NCBI RefSeq assembly: GCF_000002425.4
Contig: NC_037261.1
Coordinates: 9,600,701-9,664,700 of the forward strand
DNA: 64,000 nucleotides
Origin: Physcomitrium patens
Lineage: Eukaryota; Streptophyta; Bryopsida; Funariales; Funariaceae
Direction of reading: 5' to 3'
Below are positions 1-11,051 of the stretch, one piece after another. The translations under genes were made by a program, and so were the position numbers. The notes under the pieces are model-generated. The model ran no database searches. It was not told where the DNA came from and saw only the letters and a list, made by a program, of their open reading frames with translations. Within the stretch, counting starts at the first letter, position 1, and every line of letters begins with the position of its first letter.

Positions 1-391
1 AAGGTTTGATTTAGGATTTGATTTAGGATTTAGAATTTGTCTAAGATTTGATTAAAATCTATTAGGATTTTAATTAGGATTAAATTAGAACTTGATTGAG
101 ATTTATTTAAGATATATTTTTAATTATTCTAATATTTTTTAGGACTTCTTAAGGATTCTTATAAGGTTTATTGTGGATTTTCTTTCAATTTTTTTAAGAT
201 TTTTTTATTATTTCTTTTGTAATTTCTTTAAAGTTTCTTTTAAATTTGATTAAAGATTATTTAGTATTCTTAAGGTTTAATTAGAATTTATTTAGTATTC
301 TATTAGGATTAAAATTTTATTGTTGCAATTTCCATTCTACCTTCTATAGCCAAGTGCCAAGTGCACTCTTGAGTAAGACTTAATGTAATAT
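1..391 (+). repeat. 3' part of an H-family LTR with telomere-like tract
   Basis: The window opens inside a degenerate run of TTTAGGATTTGATTTAGG-type words. The piece then runs into the same 3' LTR tail (TTGCAATTTCCATTCT... AATATGACA) seen in the full H-family LTR at 44403-45321 and, inverted, at 11052-12953. It is therefore the 3' part of an LTR of that family in plus orientation; the 5' part lies outside the window. Confidence 0.65.
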
Positions 392-392
392 G

Positions 393-1050
393 ACACATGT
401 TGCCAAGCTAGATTGAAATTAGACCTTGAGGCTCAAAACTGAGTACTTACATTGTTATTAAGGTTCTTTTGGATATTAAAGAGTAAGATTTGAGATCAAA
501 AATAGTTAAGCTTCTCTAAATATTGATTTTGAAGGATTTCAGTTTGTAATGACTTTATAAGAGCTTTGCAAAATCAAGATTGTTTTGAATGATTCTAGAT
601 TTAAAATTTAAAAATGTAGTTGTGTAAAATATGTATAATGAATTAGATTGAAGGTTATTGAAGTTCAAGTAGATTGAAGTCTCAAAAATTTATTATTAAG
701 GGTTAGTAAGAGTTTTTAAGATCTTTAGTAATTTTCTATTTAAATTGAAATAAAAATTACTTATATAGATAGGAGACTTAATTTTTAATATTTTATATAA
801 ATTTTGAGAGTACTTCGATGGTTTTCAAAAGAGATTCTAAGACAGAAAACTTGGCATTAAGGTCAGAAAAGGAGGCCATCCAACATCCAAATAGATTATC
901 ATATATTTCTTTTAATTAGTATGTGTGATTAATTTCATATTTTTATGCCTATTTTTAACTAAATTATTAAAAATTATGCAAAGTTTGAATCCAAATCCAT
1001 GATTTAATCATTAATTATTGATATTTTAACTTGTTATAGGATTTAGGATT
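393..1050 (+). repeat. Middle part of a second H-family LTR
   Basis: This segment is collinear with the middle of the inverted H LTR at 12050-12790. Shared stretches include AGACCTTGAGGCTCAAAACTG, ATAAGAGCTTTGCAAAATCA and AAAAGGAGGCCATCC, and the copy ends as the telomere-like TAGGATTTAGGATTTA words start. It abuts the end of the preceding LTR almost directly, giving an LTR-to-LTR junction. Both ends are incomplete. Confidence 0.55.
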
Positions 1051-1215
1051 TATTTAGAGCCTGTAAGTCAGTAAATTGACTCAATAGTTGTTTTAGGATA
1101 AAAAAATGTATTTAAGGTGCTTAAAATCAAAATATATGGTGAATAATATAGAACTCTTTAGAAAAATAGAAAATTAGAATTTTAGTTGTAGAAATGGAGC
1201 CTTAATAAGTCTTAC
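1051..1215. other. Unassigned AT-rich spacer
   Basis: I see no open reading frame, repeat or match to the other elements here. It is probably decayed LTR or internal sequence. Confidence 0.4.
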
Positions 1216-1765
1216 TGTCATAAACATATTTATTTACTTCAATAATTACTTATATGATTAGGTAGAAATAGGTAAATATAGATTAATTTTATAAAGTATC
1301 TTATTGAAGCTTCTTAGAAGCTTTATAGATGCGATTTTTACTTTAGATGTGTTTGTAGGTTAGAAACTTGGGCAATAAGTTAATAACGTATTGATAGCTT
1401 CTGGAACAAGTCAATTTCATGTAGTAGCTTATGAAACAAGTTAATTACATGGTACATACATTGATAACTTGCCTTACAAGTTAAGACATGTAGGTAGCAA
1501 AGTCAATAAGTTTTGGAGGTCCTATTGGACATCTCCACGTAGCTCCTAGTTAAGAGTATATATGGAGGCAAGAGTGAGGCCTTTTTCACTCTTATTAATG
1601 CCATTTTAGTCCTTAGTCTTGTTTCAAGACTTTCTAGTCTTCGGGTTTTTGATAATAGCCATTCTAATTAATATTACATTAACTTTTTGAATGACTTTTT
1701 AGTTCTCTTCAGTGATTTAAGAATGTATCAAGGATTCTCTTTCTTTGAAATTCATATCCCTGATA
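1216..1765 (+). repeat. E-family chromovirus LTR, plus orientation
   Basis: It starts TGTCATAAACATATT and ends CCCTGATA. It is collinear, in inverse orientation, with the E 5' LTR at 52928-53459: both have ATGATTAGGTAGAAATA near the start, GAAGCTTC/TAGAAGC heat-shock-type repeats, GCTCCTAGTTAAGAGTATAT with the TATA box, and a similar tail. At about 550 bp it is similar to the 532 bp of E. It may be the 5' LTR of the element whose 3' end lies at 53460-54163. Confidence 0.6.
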
Positions 1766-2171
1766 CTTAGAGGTAATTTTCTTAGTTGATTTAGTATTTT
1801 TTATTTATTATTGAGTATTAAGGATTATTTATTAAGATCAATATTTATTTTGGCTTTTTATTTATATATATATATATTAATTATAAAAAACTATAAATAT
1901 TAATTAGTAGCTAAAAAAAGCATGAGAAAGAATTTCATATCTTTTTAGTTATTCATTTAGAAAGTAGGATTTATAATAGATTTTAATTAATTTTATTATT
2001 ATAAAAAATCATCAAGATAGCTAGTATAATATCTTTTTGATATTATTTTATTATTTATCTTTTACTTTAAAGATTAAATTATTTATTAGAGCTTTGCCAA
2101 TAAGTTAAAACTAAATTTTTTATAGCTAGATACTCAATATATTTTTACATAAAAAACCATGCAATATGACA
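1766..2171 (+). repeat. Decayed LTR-like segment ending CAATATGACA
   Basis: This is very AT-rich, with a short (TA)n run near 1863-1882. Its right end ATGCAATATGACA resembles the A/H LTR terminus ACGTAATACGACA, and it interrupts the E 3' LTR after about 20 bp of that LTR. I read it as the 3' end of an A/H-type LTR inserted in E. Its left limit cannot be seen. Confidence 0.35.
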
Positions 2172-2191
2172 ACATATGTATATCCATGACA

Positions 2192-2486
2192 TAACCTTCT
2201 TTCTAGGGACAAGTTCCATGAGGAGCAGTCTTTATATATTGAAGAAATCGAAGATGTAGCAAATTATATTTGCTATATATTTTGATCTTTGTTCTCTTTG
2301 AAGATGGCTGATAGGTCTTCTAAGCTATCAATAGTGTTCCATATGAAAGCAAGAAGATCACTTTATTATTTGATCATTGTTGAGGCCTTTGTAACTTTCT
2401 TCAAATAAAACATTTGGAATACTATCAAGTTTTTTTTTCCTACCAAACATCAAGAGTCTCTTCCAAGGTCATGATACCAAAGATAT
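2192..2486 (-). pseudogene. E: 3' accessory-frame remnant and polypurine tract
   Basis: Reading leftwards this aligns by eye with the end of the small frame downstream of integrase in B2 (63379-63600). The stretch ending CTTCGATTTCTTC matches the B2 part around GATCTTCATTTTCTTG, and the purine tract AGAAAGAAGG at 2194-2203 lies directly before the 3' LTR start TGTCATGG. It is separated from the rest of E by the solo LTR at 2487-3413. Confidence 0.5.
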
Positions 2487-3413
2487 TATTGTATAGAGTG
2501 ATTTGCAATGTGAAAATAAAAAGAGTATTTAGTTTTAGATTTTGACTCAAAATTGCTCAAGATATAATTCAAAATATAGTTGTAGATTTGAATTTTGAGT
2601 CAATTTCAAATTGCTCAAGTTATAGTTCAAAATACAACCACTAGTAAATCAGGTGACTTACTACTATTAGATTTAAATCACTGACTTCAACTTTTAATAT
2701 CTCTTTTATTCCAACTTAAAATTCATCAGTAAGTATGTAAAAAATATAGACAAAAAAGTTTTTTTTTTTTTTTTCAAATCTAGTCGCAGATCCTTCATTG
2801 CTTTTTATATGCTTACGTTATATTCAAAAGAGTGATAATAGGTATAAAATCATCACCTTAACTTTGAGCCTCTATATCTCTTTCATATAAACTCCAAATT
2901 ACATTAAAGGTGTACTAAAATCATAGCCAAAAATCTAAAATTGTTGATTCTAGCCTTTAAAGTTCAAATGGCCTCTAAAGAATAATCCTAATTCCTAATA
3001 AGGCCTAAGGCAGCTTCCTTGAAGCCCATTGGACATGATTTTTGACCAATAAGAATAGAAATTTTTATCATCCATCTCCATTTATCTATATGGATGTTCT
3101 AACTTTTTTCTTTGCTACCAAGATCCCTCTCCAATCTTTTTTTTAATAAGATTTATATAATTTATGTCCTAAACATCAAATAAAAGAAACAAAATAAGAC
3201 TTCAAGAGATCACTAATGTCTAACAAAGGTGACTTTAAATATATAAAACTATTATCAATATAAAATCAATTTCAATAATAACTTTTTTAAATTAATTATA
3301 TTTTGTGACTAACTAAAATCTAATAATATGGCTTTTATTATATTATATAGTAAATTATACATTAAATATTTATATGCATTATTTTAATATAATAGCTGAA
3401 CTATAATATGATA
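2487..3413 (-). repeat. Solo LTR, A-like family, in E
   Basis: The left end TATTGTATAGAGTG and the right end CTATAATATGATA match the decayed inverted termini of A-type LTRs (TGTCGTATTACG.. and ..CAACACGACA). The four bases on both sides are ATAT (2483-2486 and 3414-3417), an exact 4-bp target duplication. The interior (repeated TCAAAATTGCTCAAG-type words, a T-run near 2760) is not coding. No internal region is present, so it is a recombined solo LTR. Confidence 0.65.
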
Positions 3414-3417
3414 ATAT

Positions 3418-3790
3418 TATATCTTGCCATTTATTTCAAGAAGAACATGTTGTTTTTGAGGATCTTCATCTCAGTTATGTCGTCTTGAAGGTTGTGACAA
3501 TTGTAATGTCTTGTTTGATAAGTTAAGAAATAAAAGTTCTTGAGTTGAATTTATTGGTTGTTAGTTCTTTATTTTTTTAGCATCACAAATATATAAAAGC
3601 TACAAAGAAGGATAGAAGGTAGAGTGTTATCTTCTTTCGATCTTATTTCTTTTATAGCAAAGATTTATTATTCTTCATCTTAGTTTTGATAAATATTGTC
3701 AATGAAAAGCTTCAATTCTCTTTACTATATTTATAAGATTTTTTACTGACTTCCATATGTATTTACTAATGTCATATCTGCGCTAATAAA
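3418..3790 (-). other. E: spacer between chromodomain and accessory frame
   Basis: This is collinear with 63066-63250 of B2: the region after the chromodomain, with a weak purine-rich run (AAAGAAATAAGATCGAAAG on the minus strand) where B2 has its second polypurine tract. I see no frame of its own. Confidence 0.4.
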
Positions 3791-5124
3791 TAAGATATTC
3801 TAATCTATTTTGATGTCGCCTTGAATCTAAGACTTCTTCTACCTCAAATTCTTGATTATTATCAACTTCTATAAGAAGAAGTGGCATTTTTTCCTTACAA
3901 TATGTATCTGCATTGATCTTTTGTCATTCTTGAATTTTCTTTAATTGTGCCTTTATTATTCTATATAGCTCTAATAAACAATTTATCAAATCTTTTGTTG
4001 AAAGATTATTAATTTTTGAAAAATAAAAAGTATTAAATCATAGATAATAATCATAATTGGCAAAAAAAAGGTGTTTGTTAAGTAGAAAAATATACCAAAT
4101 TATTGTACGTAAACTCTACTAATAATAAAAGAGTTGTCTAATCAACTTAATGATAATTTATCTTATACCTCAAGTATTACTCAAAAACTTGATTCACCTA
4201 TTTTATTTATCCATCAATTTGAAGATAAAAAGTCAAAGTGGGCTTTATATCTACCTTTAAAATCTTAAAAAGGATTTTCCAAAATCTTGATATAAATTGA
4301 GTCCATTTATCCAATATAATATCTTTAAGCAATCTGTTATAACAATAGATGTTAAGGAATAGTTTAGCCATTTTTTCATCTATAATAGATTTTTTATATA
4401 GTAGAAAATATGCCATCTTAATAAAATGATCTACTACTATAAATATAGAATCATACAAACCTAAGACTAAAAGATCCATGATAAAATCCATAGAAATGAA
4501 AGATCATGGTTGTTTTGAAATAGGTAATAGCTAAAATAGTCTATAATGTCAATGGCAAGGAATTTTGGATCTTGAATAAATATTACATGATTGTAAAAAG
4601 TTTTAGACCACCTTTTATATTTGAAGCCACTAAAAATCTCTTGATATTTGTTCCAAAATCTTGTTGTATCCAAAATATCTAGATATTAGATAATAATGAC
4701 AAGTTTAAAGAACATATAATTATATTCTACCTTTTGGAATGTATAATCATTCTTTAAAATGGAATAGATTATTTTTAAACACAAACTTGAAAGTATTATG
4801 AGACCTAGAAGAATTATTTTTGATATAAGTGAATCAAACGACATACTTGATTGAATTTGCTTGAAAAAGGTTGAATCAAAAATCAATGTTGATTTTATTG
4901 CTCAAAGATGAAAATGCTCTGGCTTCAAAAAAATCATTCTTTGTTGATCAAAAGATGCATCTCATTCTTTTGATGTAAGATAAGAATGTCTAAAAAGAGC
5001 ACCCAAGAAACGTTCTTATTTTTTGGATTAATAAATAATCTTAAAATCAAATCTTAATAAAAACATGTTCAAACAAGCTTAGCGACAATTCAAAACATGC
5101 TAATATGAAATACTCAAGTTTCTT
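3791..5124 (-). pseudogene. E: integrase and chromodomain remnants
   Basis: The minus-strand peptide at 4207-4491 starts MDFIMDLLVLGLYDSIFIVV and matches the integrase core of B1/B2 ([20 protein letters not shown]). The first catalytic Asp lies in MDFI, with KMAYFLLYKK after it and WKILFKILKVDIKPT further on. Around 3800-3900 the strand resembles the chromodomain start. 4500-5124 corresponds to the zinc-binding part and the RNase H-integrase connection. It is strongly decayed and AT-rich. Confidence 0.6.
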
Positions 5125-5129
5125 GTGAT

Positions 5130-5478
5130 TATTAGGGACTTCAATTCCTATATATACTAAGTCCTAAGAAGCTTTTGAGAAGTTTCTATAAAGCTTGGAA
5201 ACAAAGTAAGCCTAAGATCCTTCTTCAATAACTTCTTAAATCATACAAAGTCTCCTAGAATCTTCTAAGATCTTCTATGACCTTCTAGAACTTTCTTAGA
5301 ATCTATTGAAATCTTCTAGAACCTTCTTAAAATCCATTAGAATCTTTTGGAATCTTTTAAAACCTTCTAGATCCTACTAGAATCTATTAGAACCTTCTGA
5401 AATCTATTAAAATCTATTAAAATCTTCTGGAACCTTCTAAAACTTTCTAAAAACTTTTTTAGTAGTATGTCCATGTCA
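5130..5478 (-). repeat. D: 3' LTR
   Basis: Its plus-strand left end is TATTAGGGACTT and its right end is ATGTCCATGTCA (minus-strand start TGACATGG). It carries many AGAACCTTCTAGAA-type repeats and a TATATATAC box, as in the right-hand copy at 49398-49828. It is somewhat shorter than that copy. Confidence 0.65.
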
Positions 5479-5493
5479 TCACCTCCTCTTTTA
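5479..5493 (-). other. D: polypurine tract
   Basis: On the minus strand AAAAGAGGAGGTGA lies directly before the 3' LTR, at the place of GAAAGGAGGGGGTGA in B2. It is the expected primer for plus-strand synthesis in LTR retrotransposons. Confidence 0.6.
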
Positions 5494-5539
5494 GCTTTGC
5501 CTTCTCTAAGAAGCAATATTGTAATAACTTAGTATATGC

Positions 5540-5880
5540 ACAAGAAGTTGAAGATCTGTTGCATGATATCCATTATATATTCAAGTTATTTTTTGCAAGG
5601 TAAATGGTTCATAGGCTCTTGTAGCCATCAATAGTGCCCTAAGCCTTCCACTTGTGACCAAGCATAAACTTCAGTATCTTCATTGTGGAATTGTTCTACA
5701 AACACTTTATCTGGACGTCCTTCATAGGTAGATTCTATATCAAACACAATTATTAGCGACCTATTACTAGATATCCTTTGACGTCCTCGTGGTTAAGGCG
5801 ACTCTTCATCTGAGGATTATTTCCACAAGCTACTTGGTTGAGATGGTATGCAAGGCATCTATTTCTTAACTATCCATATC
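5540..5880 (-). pseudogene. D: accessory frame downstream of integrase
   Basis: On the minus strand this matches the B1 and B2 accessory frame at DNA level throughout. The stretch starts ATGGATAGTTAAGAAATAGA near 5880 and includes counterparts of EPIYDGQPEGVF, HNEDTEVHAWSEV and YRWLQEPMNYL. Function is unknown. The frame is broken here, but its presence in an older relative shows it belongs to the lineage. Confidence 0.6.
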
Positions 5881-5989
5881 ATATAAAGTAGACAAGGCTA
5901 AAAGAATTTAAAGAAGCTATGGTCATGAACTTGAGCTATTGACTTATAATATTCTAAACATTTGAAAAATACTAGCTCTTCATAGGTTG

Positions 5990-6005
5990 CCTCCTCCCTT
6001 TCTTT
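5990..6005 (-). other. D: second, upstream polypurine tract
   Basis: The minus strand reads AAAGAAAGGGAGGAGG, about 500 bp upstream of the 3' polypurine tract. B1 (16385-16399) and B2 (63154-63170) have a purine tract in the same place, between chromodomain and accessory frame. Confidence 0.5.
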
Positions 6006-6109
6006 ATGAAGCTAAGAACTAAGACTCTTCATAGTGAAGCCATCTTACTAAGTTATTATTTTTTATTTTGTCATTTTTGGTCTGAATGGATGTTGTAGAT
6101 GGAACCTTT

Positions 6110-6390
6110 AAATCTTCATTTAAGTATTTACAAGATTTCCAGCTAATTCTTGCATGCGATTGTTGATATTATATTTGTGCCAATCGACCAGATATTCAAG
6201 CCTTCTATGTCTTATCTTTGAATCAAATATCTCTTCTACCTCAAATTCAATATAATCATTGATTTCAACTATAGGAGGTGGAGGTTGTCTTCCACATGGT
6301 ATGTTTGATTCTTTACATCTTTCCAAAAGTAAAACATGAATGATTGGATGAATCTTCATGGATGAAGGTAATTCCAAGCCATAAGTTATG
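6110..6390 (-). pseudogene. D: chromodomain region
   Basis: The minus-strand peptide at 6120-6377 (85 aa) reads MKIHPIIHVLLLERCKES near its start and then EFEVEEIFDSKIRHRRLEYL and VDWHKYNINN. This is the integrase C-terminal link followed by a chromodomain (xVExILDxRxxxxxxxYLVxW). Chromodomains of this type can direct integration to modified chromatin. It is the best-preserved part of D. Confidence 0.75.
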
Positions 6391-6399
6391 TTATTAATT

Positions 6400-7420
6400 T
6401 ATTTCTAAATCACAAATAGTTCCAACCTTTGGTAGTCCAACTTATCACATAGCTTGTTGGTTTTTATATTGCATTAAAGAAGTCATACTTTGTTACTAAC
6501 TTAAAATGAAAGATGTTCCTTCTTCAATTCATTCGCTAGTAGCTTATAACGTTATTGAATCTTTTCTAAGTCAGTCTTCATGATTGCTTGAAGTTTGACC
6601 ATCTTCGTAGCAAACTCCTCTGTTGCTAGATTTACCAACTTTGAAGGCTCTATCATATCCAACTTTGGATGTTGATCGTAATTTGAGTAGAATAGGATTT
6701 GCTACATAGATGCATAGATTTTTTTGTTATATACAAACTCTGCCCATTAACAAGTAGGAAGTCCAATCGTCTTGTTAATAGTTGATGGTGCACCTCAAAT
6801 ATTATTCAAGAATTTAGTTGACTTGCTCTGTTTGGCCATCAGTTTGAGGGTGGAAGGCAAGAAAAAGATTGATGTCAATCTTAAGGATCTTGAAGAGTAT
6901 CTTTCAAAACCTTGTTATAAATTATGGTCCACGATCTGACACAATGTCGTCTGGTAATTCATGGTAACAATAGATATTATCAATAAAGAGTCTTGCTATC
7001 TCTTCACTAGTAATTGACTTCTTATAAAGTATAAAATTTCCCATCTTAGTCAATCAATCAACAACTATGAAGATAGTGTCAAATGAGTTTGATGGTGGGA
7101 GATCTGTAATGAAATCTATGAAGATAGATGATGAAGATTGTCTTGAAATAGGAAGGAGTTGAAGAAGTCCATATGGTCGATGTCAAGGATTCTTTGACCT
7201 TGAATAAGTATCATATGATAGTACGAATTTCTTAACGTTGTTCTATATTTTAGGCCATCAAAAATCTTTAGATACAAGTTGCAAGGTCTTATTGAAGACT
7301 CTTCAGAAAGATTATTGGTAAGACACTTGATATTAAAAACAAGAGGGTCTTTGTTTGTGGCTTTACAAACTTGATCAAGAAATGATAAATTCATAGGCAT
7401 TAATACATTGGTTGCTCAAA
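6400..7420 (-). pseudogene. D: integrase remnants
   Basis: Minus-strand sequence here matches the B1 and B2 integrase along its length. Examples are the counterpart of [16 protein letters not shown] near 6800, FDSIFIVVD-like sequence near 7060-7090, and the zinc-binding part near 7200-7290. It is much decayed; no long frame remains apart from short stretches such as 7116-7400. Confidence 0.6.
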
Positions 7421-7588
7421 GATGAAATTACTCAAGTTTTAACAAGGTTGCCTATTGTTGATCATATGTTGCCTTGCCTTCTTTTGATTCAAGGTAAGAA
7501 CATCTTAATAATGCATCTAATAATCCTTGTTGGGTCTCAAGTCGTTCTGTGATGCAAAAGTCAAATTATGATAAAGATATATTTCAGT
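7421..7588 (-). pseudogene. D: RNase H-integrase connection, left part
   Basis: The DNA is collinear with 26640-26760 of B1, including the counterpart of the LLKPEQ/FDQQCTMLL region. It ends at the C insertion: GCAT at 7589-7592 and GCGT at 46224-46227 are the presumed 4-bp target duplication. Confidence 0.55.
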
Positions 7589-7592
7589 GCAT

Positions 7593-8793
7593 TGTCATGT
7601 TACATTTGAGCATGATAAATAAAAAATAGATAAAAATTATTAAATCTATTAGTTCTTAGCTTATGTTTTTTTATTTAATAAAATATTTTTTAAAAATGAT
7701 TAGAAATTAGAATTAATTAATTAGATAATTAAGTATTATATTAGAATAAAGATTAATAAAAATATATATAGGTGAATGAATTCTATTAGCAATAAGTATT
7801 GTAGTTTTTAAAAATTAAAAATAAATTTATACAAGAAAAAATTAGGATTTAGGATAATATATTTTTTAAATATCTATTTAATGTAAAAATCTATAGATAT
7901 ATTTTTAATAGATCTGTAAATAGGTCTATAAATTTTTATAGAAAAATAAATTATGATTTGTGAGAAATAAAGATTTAAAGAAGGAGAAGAGGTCGGGCAG
8001 TAAGCTTACAGGGAGAAGAATTGAGGCTATTGACATTAAGTAGTGACTTGGACTTGTAGAGATGGATGGATGATATGGTGCTTGGATGGCACCTAAGAGG
8101 TCTAAAGTTTGAGTCTCCATGGTGGCACATGGAAGAAGATGGACAAAAAATATTCTTAAAAATCCTTAATTAATTTAATGAGGATATCTAAAGGGTTGGC
8201 TCTACAATGCTTGTATTAAGAGATTATGTTAGGTGACAAGAATACTTGTCACCTATGGGTAGGAGCAAGGAATCTCCCTTAATAGTAGCATGATGTATGT
8301 CTTTTGGATAGATTGGTATATAGCTTCCCCTAAAAAGGAAGAAGCTACAAGTTGGTAGTAGCTTAAAATAAGATGGCATCAATCCTTTAGAATCTTCAAT
8401 CCTAAATTTTTTCTTTTTTCTTTCAAGACATATACATACTCAAATAGAAATAGAAGTATTTAAGATTTAGGATTTGGGAATAGAATTTAGGATTTGAGAG
8501 TAGGATTTAGGATTTGGGAGTGGGATTTAGGATTTAGGATTGAGAATTTTGGAAAAAAGGGAGCAATCGTCTTAGGACGGAGATATAAGGACTCTTCAGG
8601 GGAATTTTGATTCTCTTAAGTTTTTTTTGCAAATATTTAAAGGAAAGGATTTCTTAATATGAGAGCAATTGAATTTTATAAAGAATTCATGTTTTATAGA
8701 GTATTATGAATGTTCTAGAGTAATAATATAGTAGAGCAATGAGTAGCAGTAAGAAATCCAATATTTTCTCAAGGCAACTCTCTTTCCACAACA
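7593..8793 (+). repeat. C: 5' LTR
   Basis: It begins TGTCATGTTACATTTG and ends TTTCCACAACA. It matches 44095-46223 on both sides of the solo LTR there. Near 8465-8555 it carries TAGGATTTGGGAATAG-type words, a short telomere-like tract also seen at 45905-45975. No real gene lies in it. Confidence 0.75.
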
Positions 8794-8796
8794 TAT

Positions 8797-8814
8797 TGGT
8801 GCTTCCATTGAGAG
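8797..8814 (+). other. C: primer-binding site, tRNA-Thr type
   Basis: TGGTGCTTCCATTGAGAG starts 3 bp after the LTR. Its complement CTCTCAATGGAAGCACCA fits the 3' end of a tRNA with acceptor GCUUCCA, which I associate with plant tRNA-Thr. The tRNA assignment is from memory. Confidence 0.55.
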
Positions 8815-8847
8815 ATCCTTGAGACACTTATTGCTTTGTTAGGGACA

Positions 8848-9890
8848 ATGGAGGATGTTGATTTAGATTTTAGAATGTCAAGAGGAATTGCTTTGAATGA
8901 CTTGTTTTGAGTATTTGCACAATTCTCAAAGCAACAACAATAAGTTCAAGAGTGTGGCAAAGGTACTATAAAAGCCTTGCAAGCTATTATTGACAAGATT
9001 GGAAGAATTGAAGGAAGAAATATCACCAACTTCTTTAGGATCTACATATACAAGGTGGAAGTACATCAAGTTCCAGAGGTAAAGATGATCTCTACTTTGA
9101 ATCTTGTTGTTATTCCCAAGATTAGAAAAAGAATGAAAGAGTTGCATGAAGATTCCATTTCTTAGAAAAAATTTGTAGAACAATTCAAAGATGAATTTTT
9201 TAAAGAAGATTTAGAAAGAATGACCAAGAAGTCATTTTTAGAATAGATTGAATAAAGGCCTGGATGTCAAATAGACCCAAGTGAGTTAATTAAGGATTTT
9301 GAGAAGAAATTCGGCCAATTATCAAGGTATGAAAGATAATTGTTAAATACAAAGAAAATTAAGTTATTTTTGCAAGCAGCAACTCATGATTTGGAGAACA
9401 AATTATTCTTTCATTTAGCAGATAAATCATTTAAGAATGGATTTATAAATGATTGAAGAAAGATAAAAGAAAAAATTGGACTTTTGGCTAAACAACAAAA
9501 ATTCAAGACTTAAAATTATTTGATACAAGTAGATCTAGCGCCCACTATCCAAACTTCTTCATCAATTCAAAAGATGAATAAGATTACTCAAGATGAAGCA
9601 TTAGAAGAATTAATCAAAAATATGAGAGATTTGAAGGTAGAAATGATAAAATTGAAAAGTTCTTAGAAACCTAGTACATCAAATGTTCCAGAAGGAGCTA
9701 GAGTATATATTGAAAGATGTATGTAGTATGATAGTCCAAGCCACAAGTGGGATAAATGTCACAACTATAAAGGAGCAATCAGAGAAGACATTATTTATTT
9801 CAAGGAAGGAAAGATAAGACTTTCAATCTCTAATAAACCTCTTAGGATCAACTTTGAAAAATGAGGTATAAAAATTTGGTGGACGAACAA
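8848..9890 (+). pseudogene. C: gag region
   Basis: The peptide at 8977-9165 (MQAIIDKIGRIEGRNITNFF) aligns with A1 gag MQAVVNKIDQFDGRNISRYL, and the DNA stays collinear through a zinc-knuckle counterpart near 9718-9760. Gag would form the particle shell. It is decayed, with only short open stretches left. Confidence 0.7.
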
Positions 9891-11051
9891 ATTAATAAGA
9901 GTAGTAGTATATCTAAAAAAGGAGTAGAGTCTTATATCATTAAAGTGGGACAAAGAGAAGTGAAGGTTGTAGATTCATCTACAATAGATGCTATAAAAAG
10001 AGGAGCTGAGGTTATTAGAAGAATATCTAGGTGAGGAGATTTGGTTGATGCTTTGAGTATTAGAGCATTTTTAGGAAAAAATCAACAATTTTTGGTCCAT
10101 ATGGTGTTTCCATTGAAGAAAAAAGAGGTAGAGCTACTCAACAAGAAAATTCTACTGAATTTTTGAACAAGAAAAGAACATGAGAGAAAAATAAAGAAAA
10201 TAAAAAAAATGCATCAAAGAAGGTCAAAGATAAAAATCTTGCTAATAAACTTTAATCTGGTATTGAAACATCTATTTATATAAAGAGTATTTTAGAAGAA
10301 AAAATTTTAGATGCCAAAATTGAGTTTACCTTGAGAGAAGCTTTTATTATAGCAAAAAAAACTTTCCATGAATTGATCATTGATGTAATAAAGAAAAAGA
10401 GAAAAATGACATTCGAGACTATTATGTTTGAGGCATTAGATACTCGGATGACTCAAGATGAAGAAGAAGAGATAGGACATGTATTTGCCCAATTTGCAAT
10501 ACTAAGAATAAGGAGAGAAGAAAACTTATAAAGATAAGACTTTGATCAATAATAATATGCTTATGGAAGTACATCAAGAACAAGAAGCTCTAGTTACAAA
10601 TTTTATTAAGTGTGATGATCAAAAAGAAGATGGAGTGAGTTATTCAAATTCTTAATGGGCTTAAGCAACCACAAAAAGACAAGTGAAGCTTAGCGATTTA
10701 AATGATGTAGTATTGGCATTGATTAATCATAGATCAAAAATTAACATCATGTCAAGCAAAGTGTATGAAAAGGGCAAAAGGCCAATTGACATGAATCATG
10801 GATGGATGATTAGAGCAACAAATAACCAACAGAGATATCTTTATGGAGCTTGTTCAGTAATAAAACACAAGAATTGGACATATGGAAGTAGAAAAAAAAA
10901 TATTTTGTACAAAATTTACCTATATATATAGTAATTTTTAGTCAATCTTATATCATTGTTATAAAAATAGAAACTAAAATTTTAAATGATGCTTCCTATC
11001 ATGCTAGAATTCATAGTTGTAATAAAAAGAAGGTAGTATAATTCCTTATAG
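9891..11051 (+). pseudogene. C: linker and protease region
   Basis: The peptide at 10331-10531 (MREAFIIAKKTFHELIIDVI) matches the A1 linker (KEVLGIAKKEFHDVIIDSI). The peptide at 10683-10931 includes VVLALINHRSKINIMSSKVY and matches the A1 protease stretch VALVDHGSEINLMSKDLY. It ends at the H solo LTR. Confidence 0.7.

Noticed and set aside
3508-3790. Possible small solo LTR with its own TATATAAAAG box on the plus strand
   Set aside because: The segment is collinear, on the minus strand, with the spacer between chromodomain and accessory frame of B2, so it is E internal sequence.
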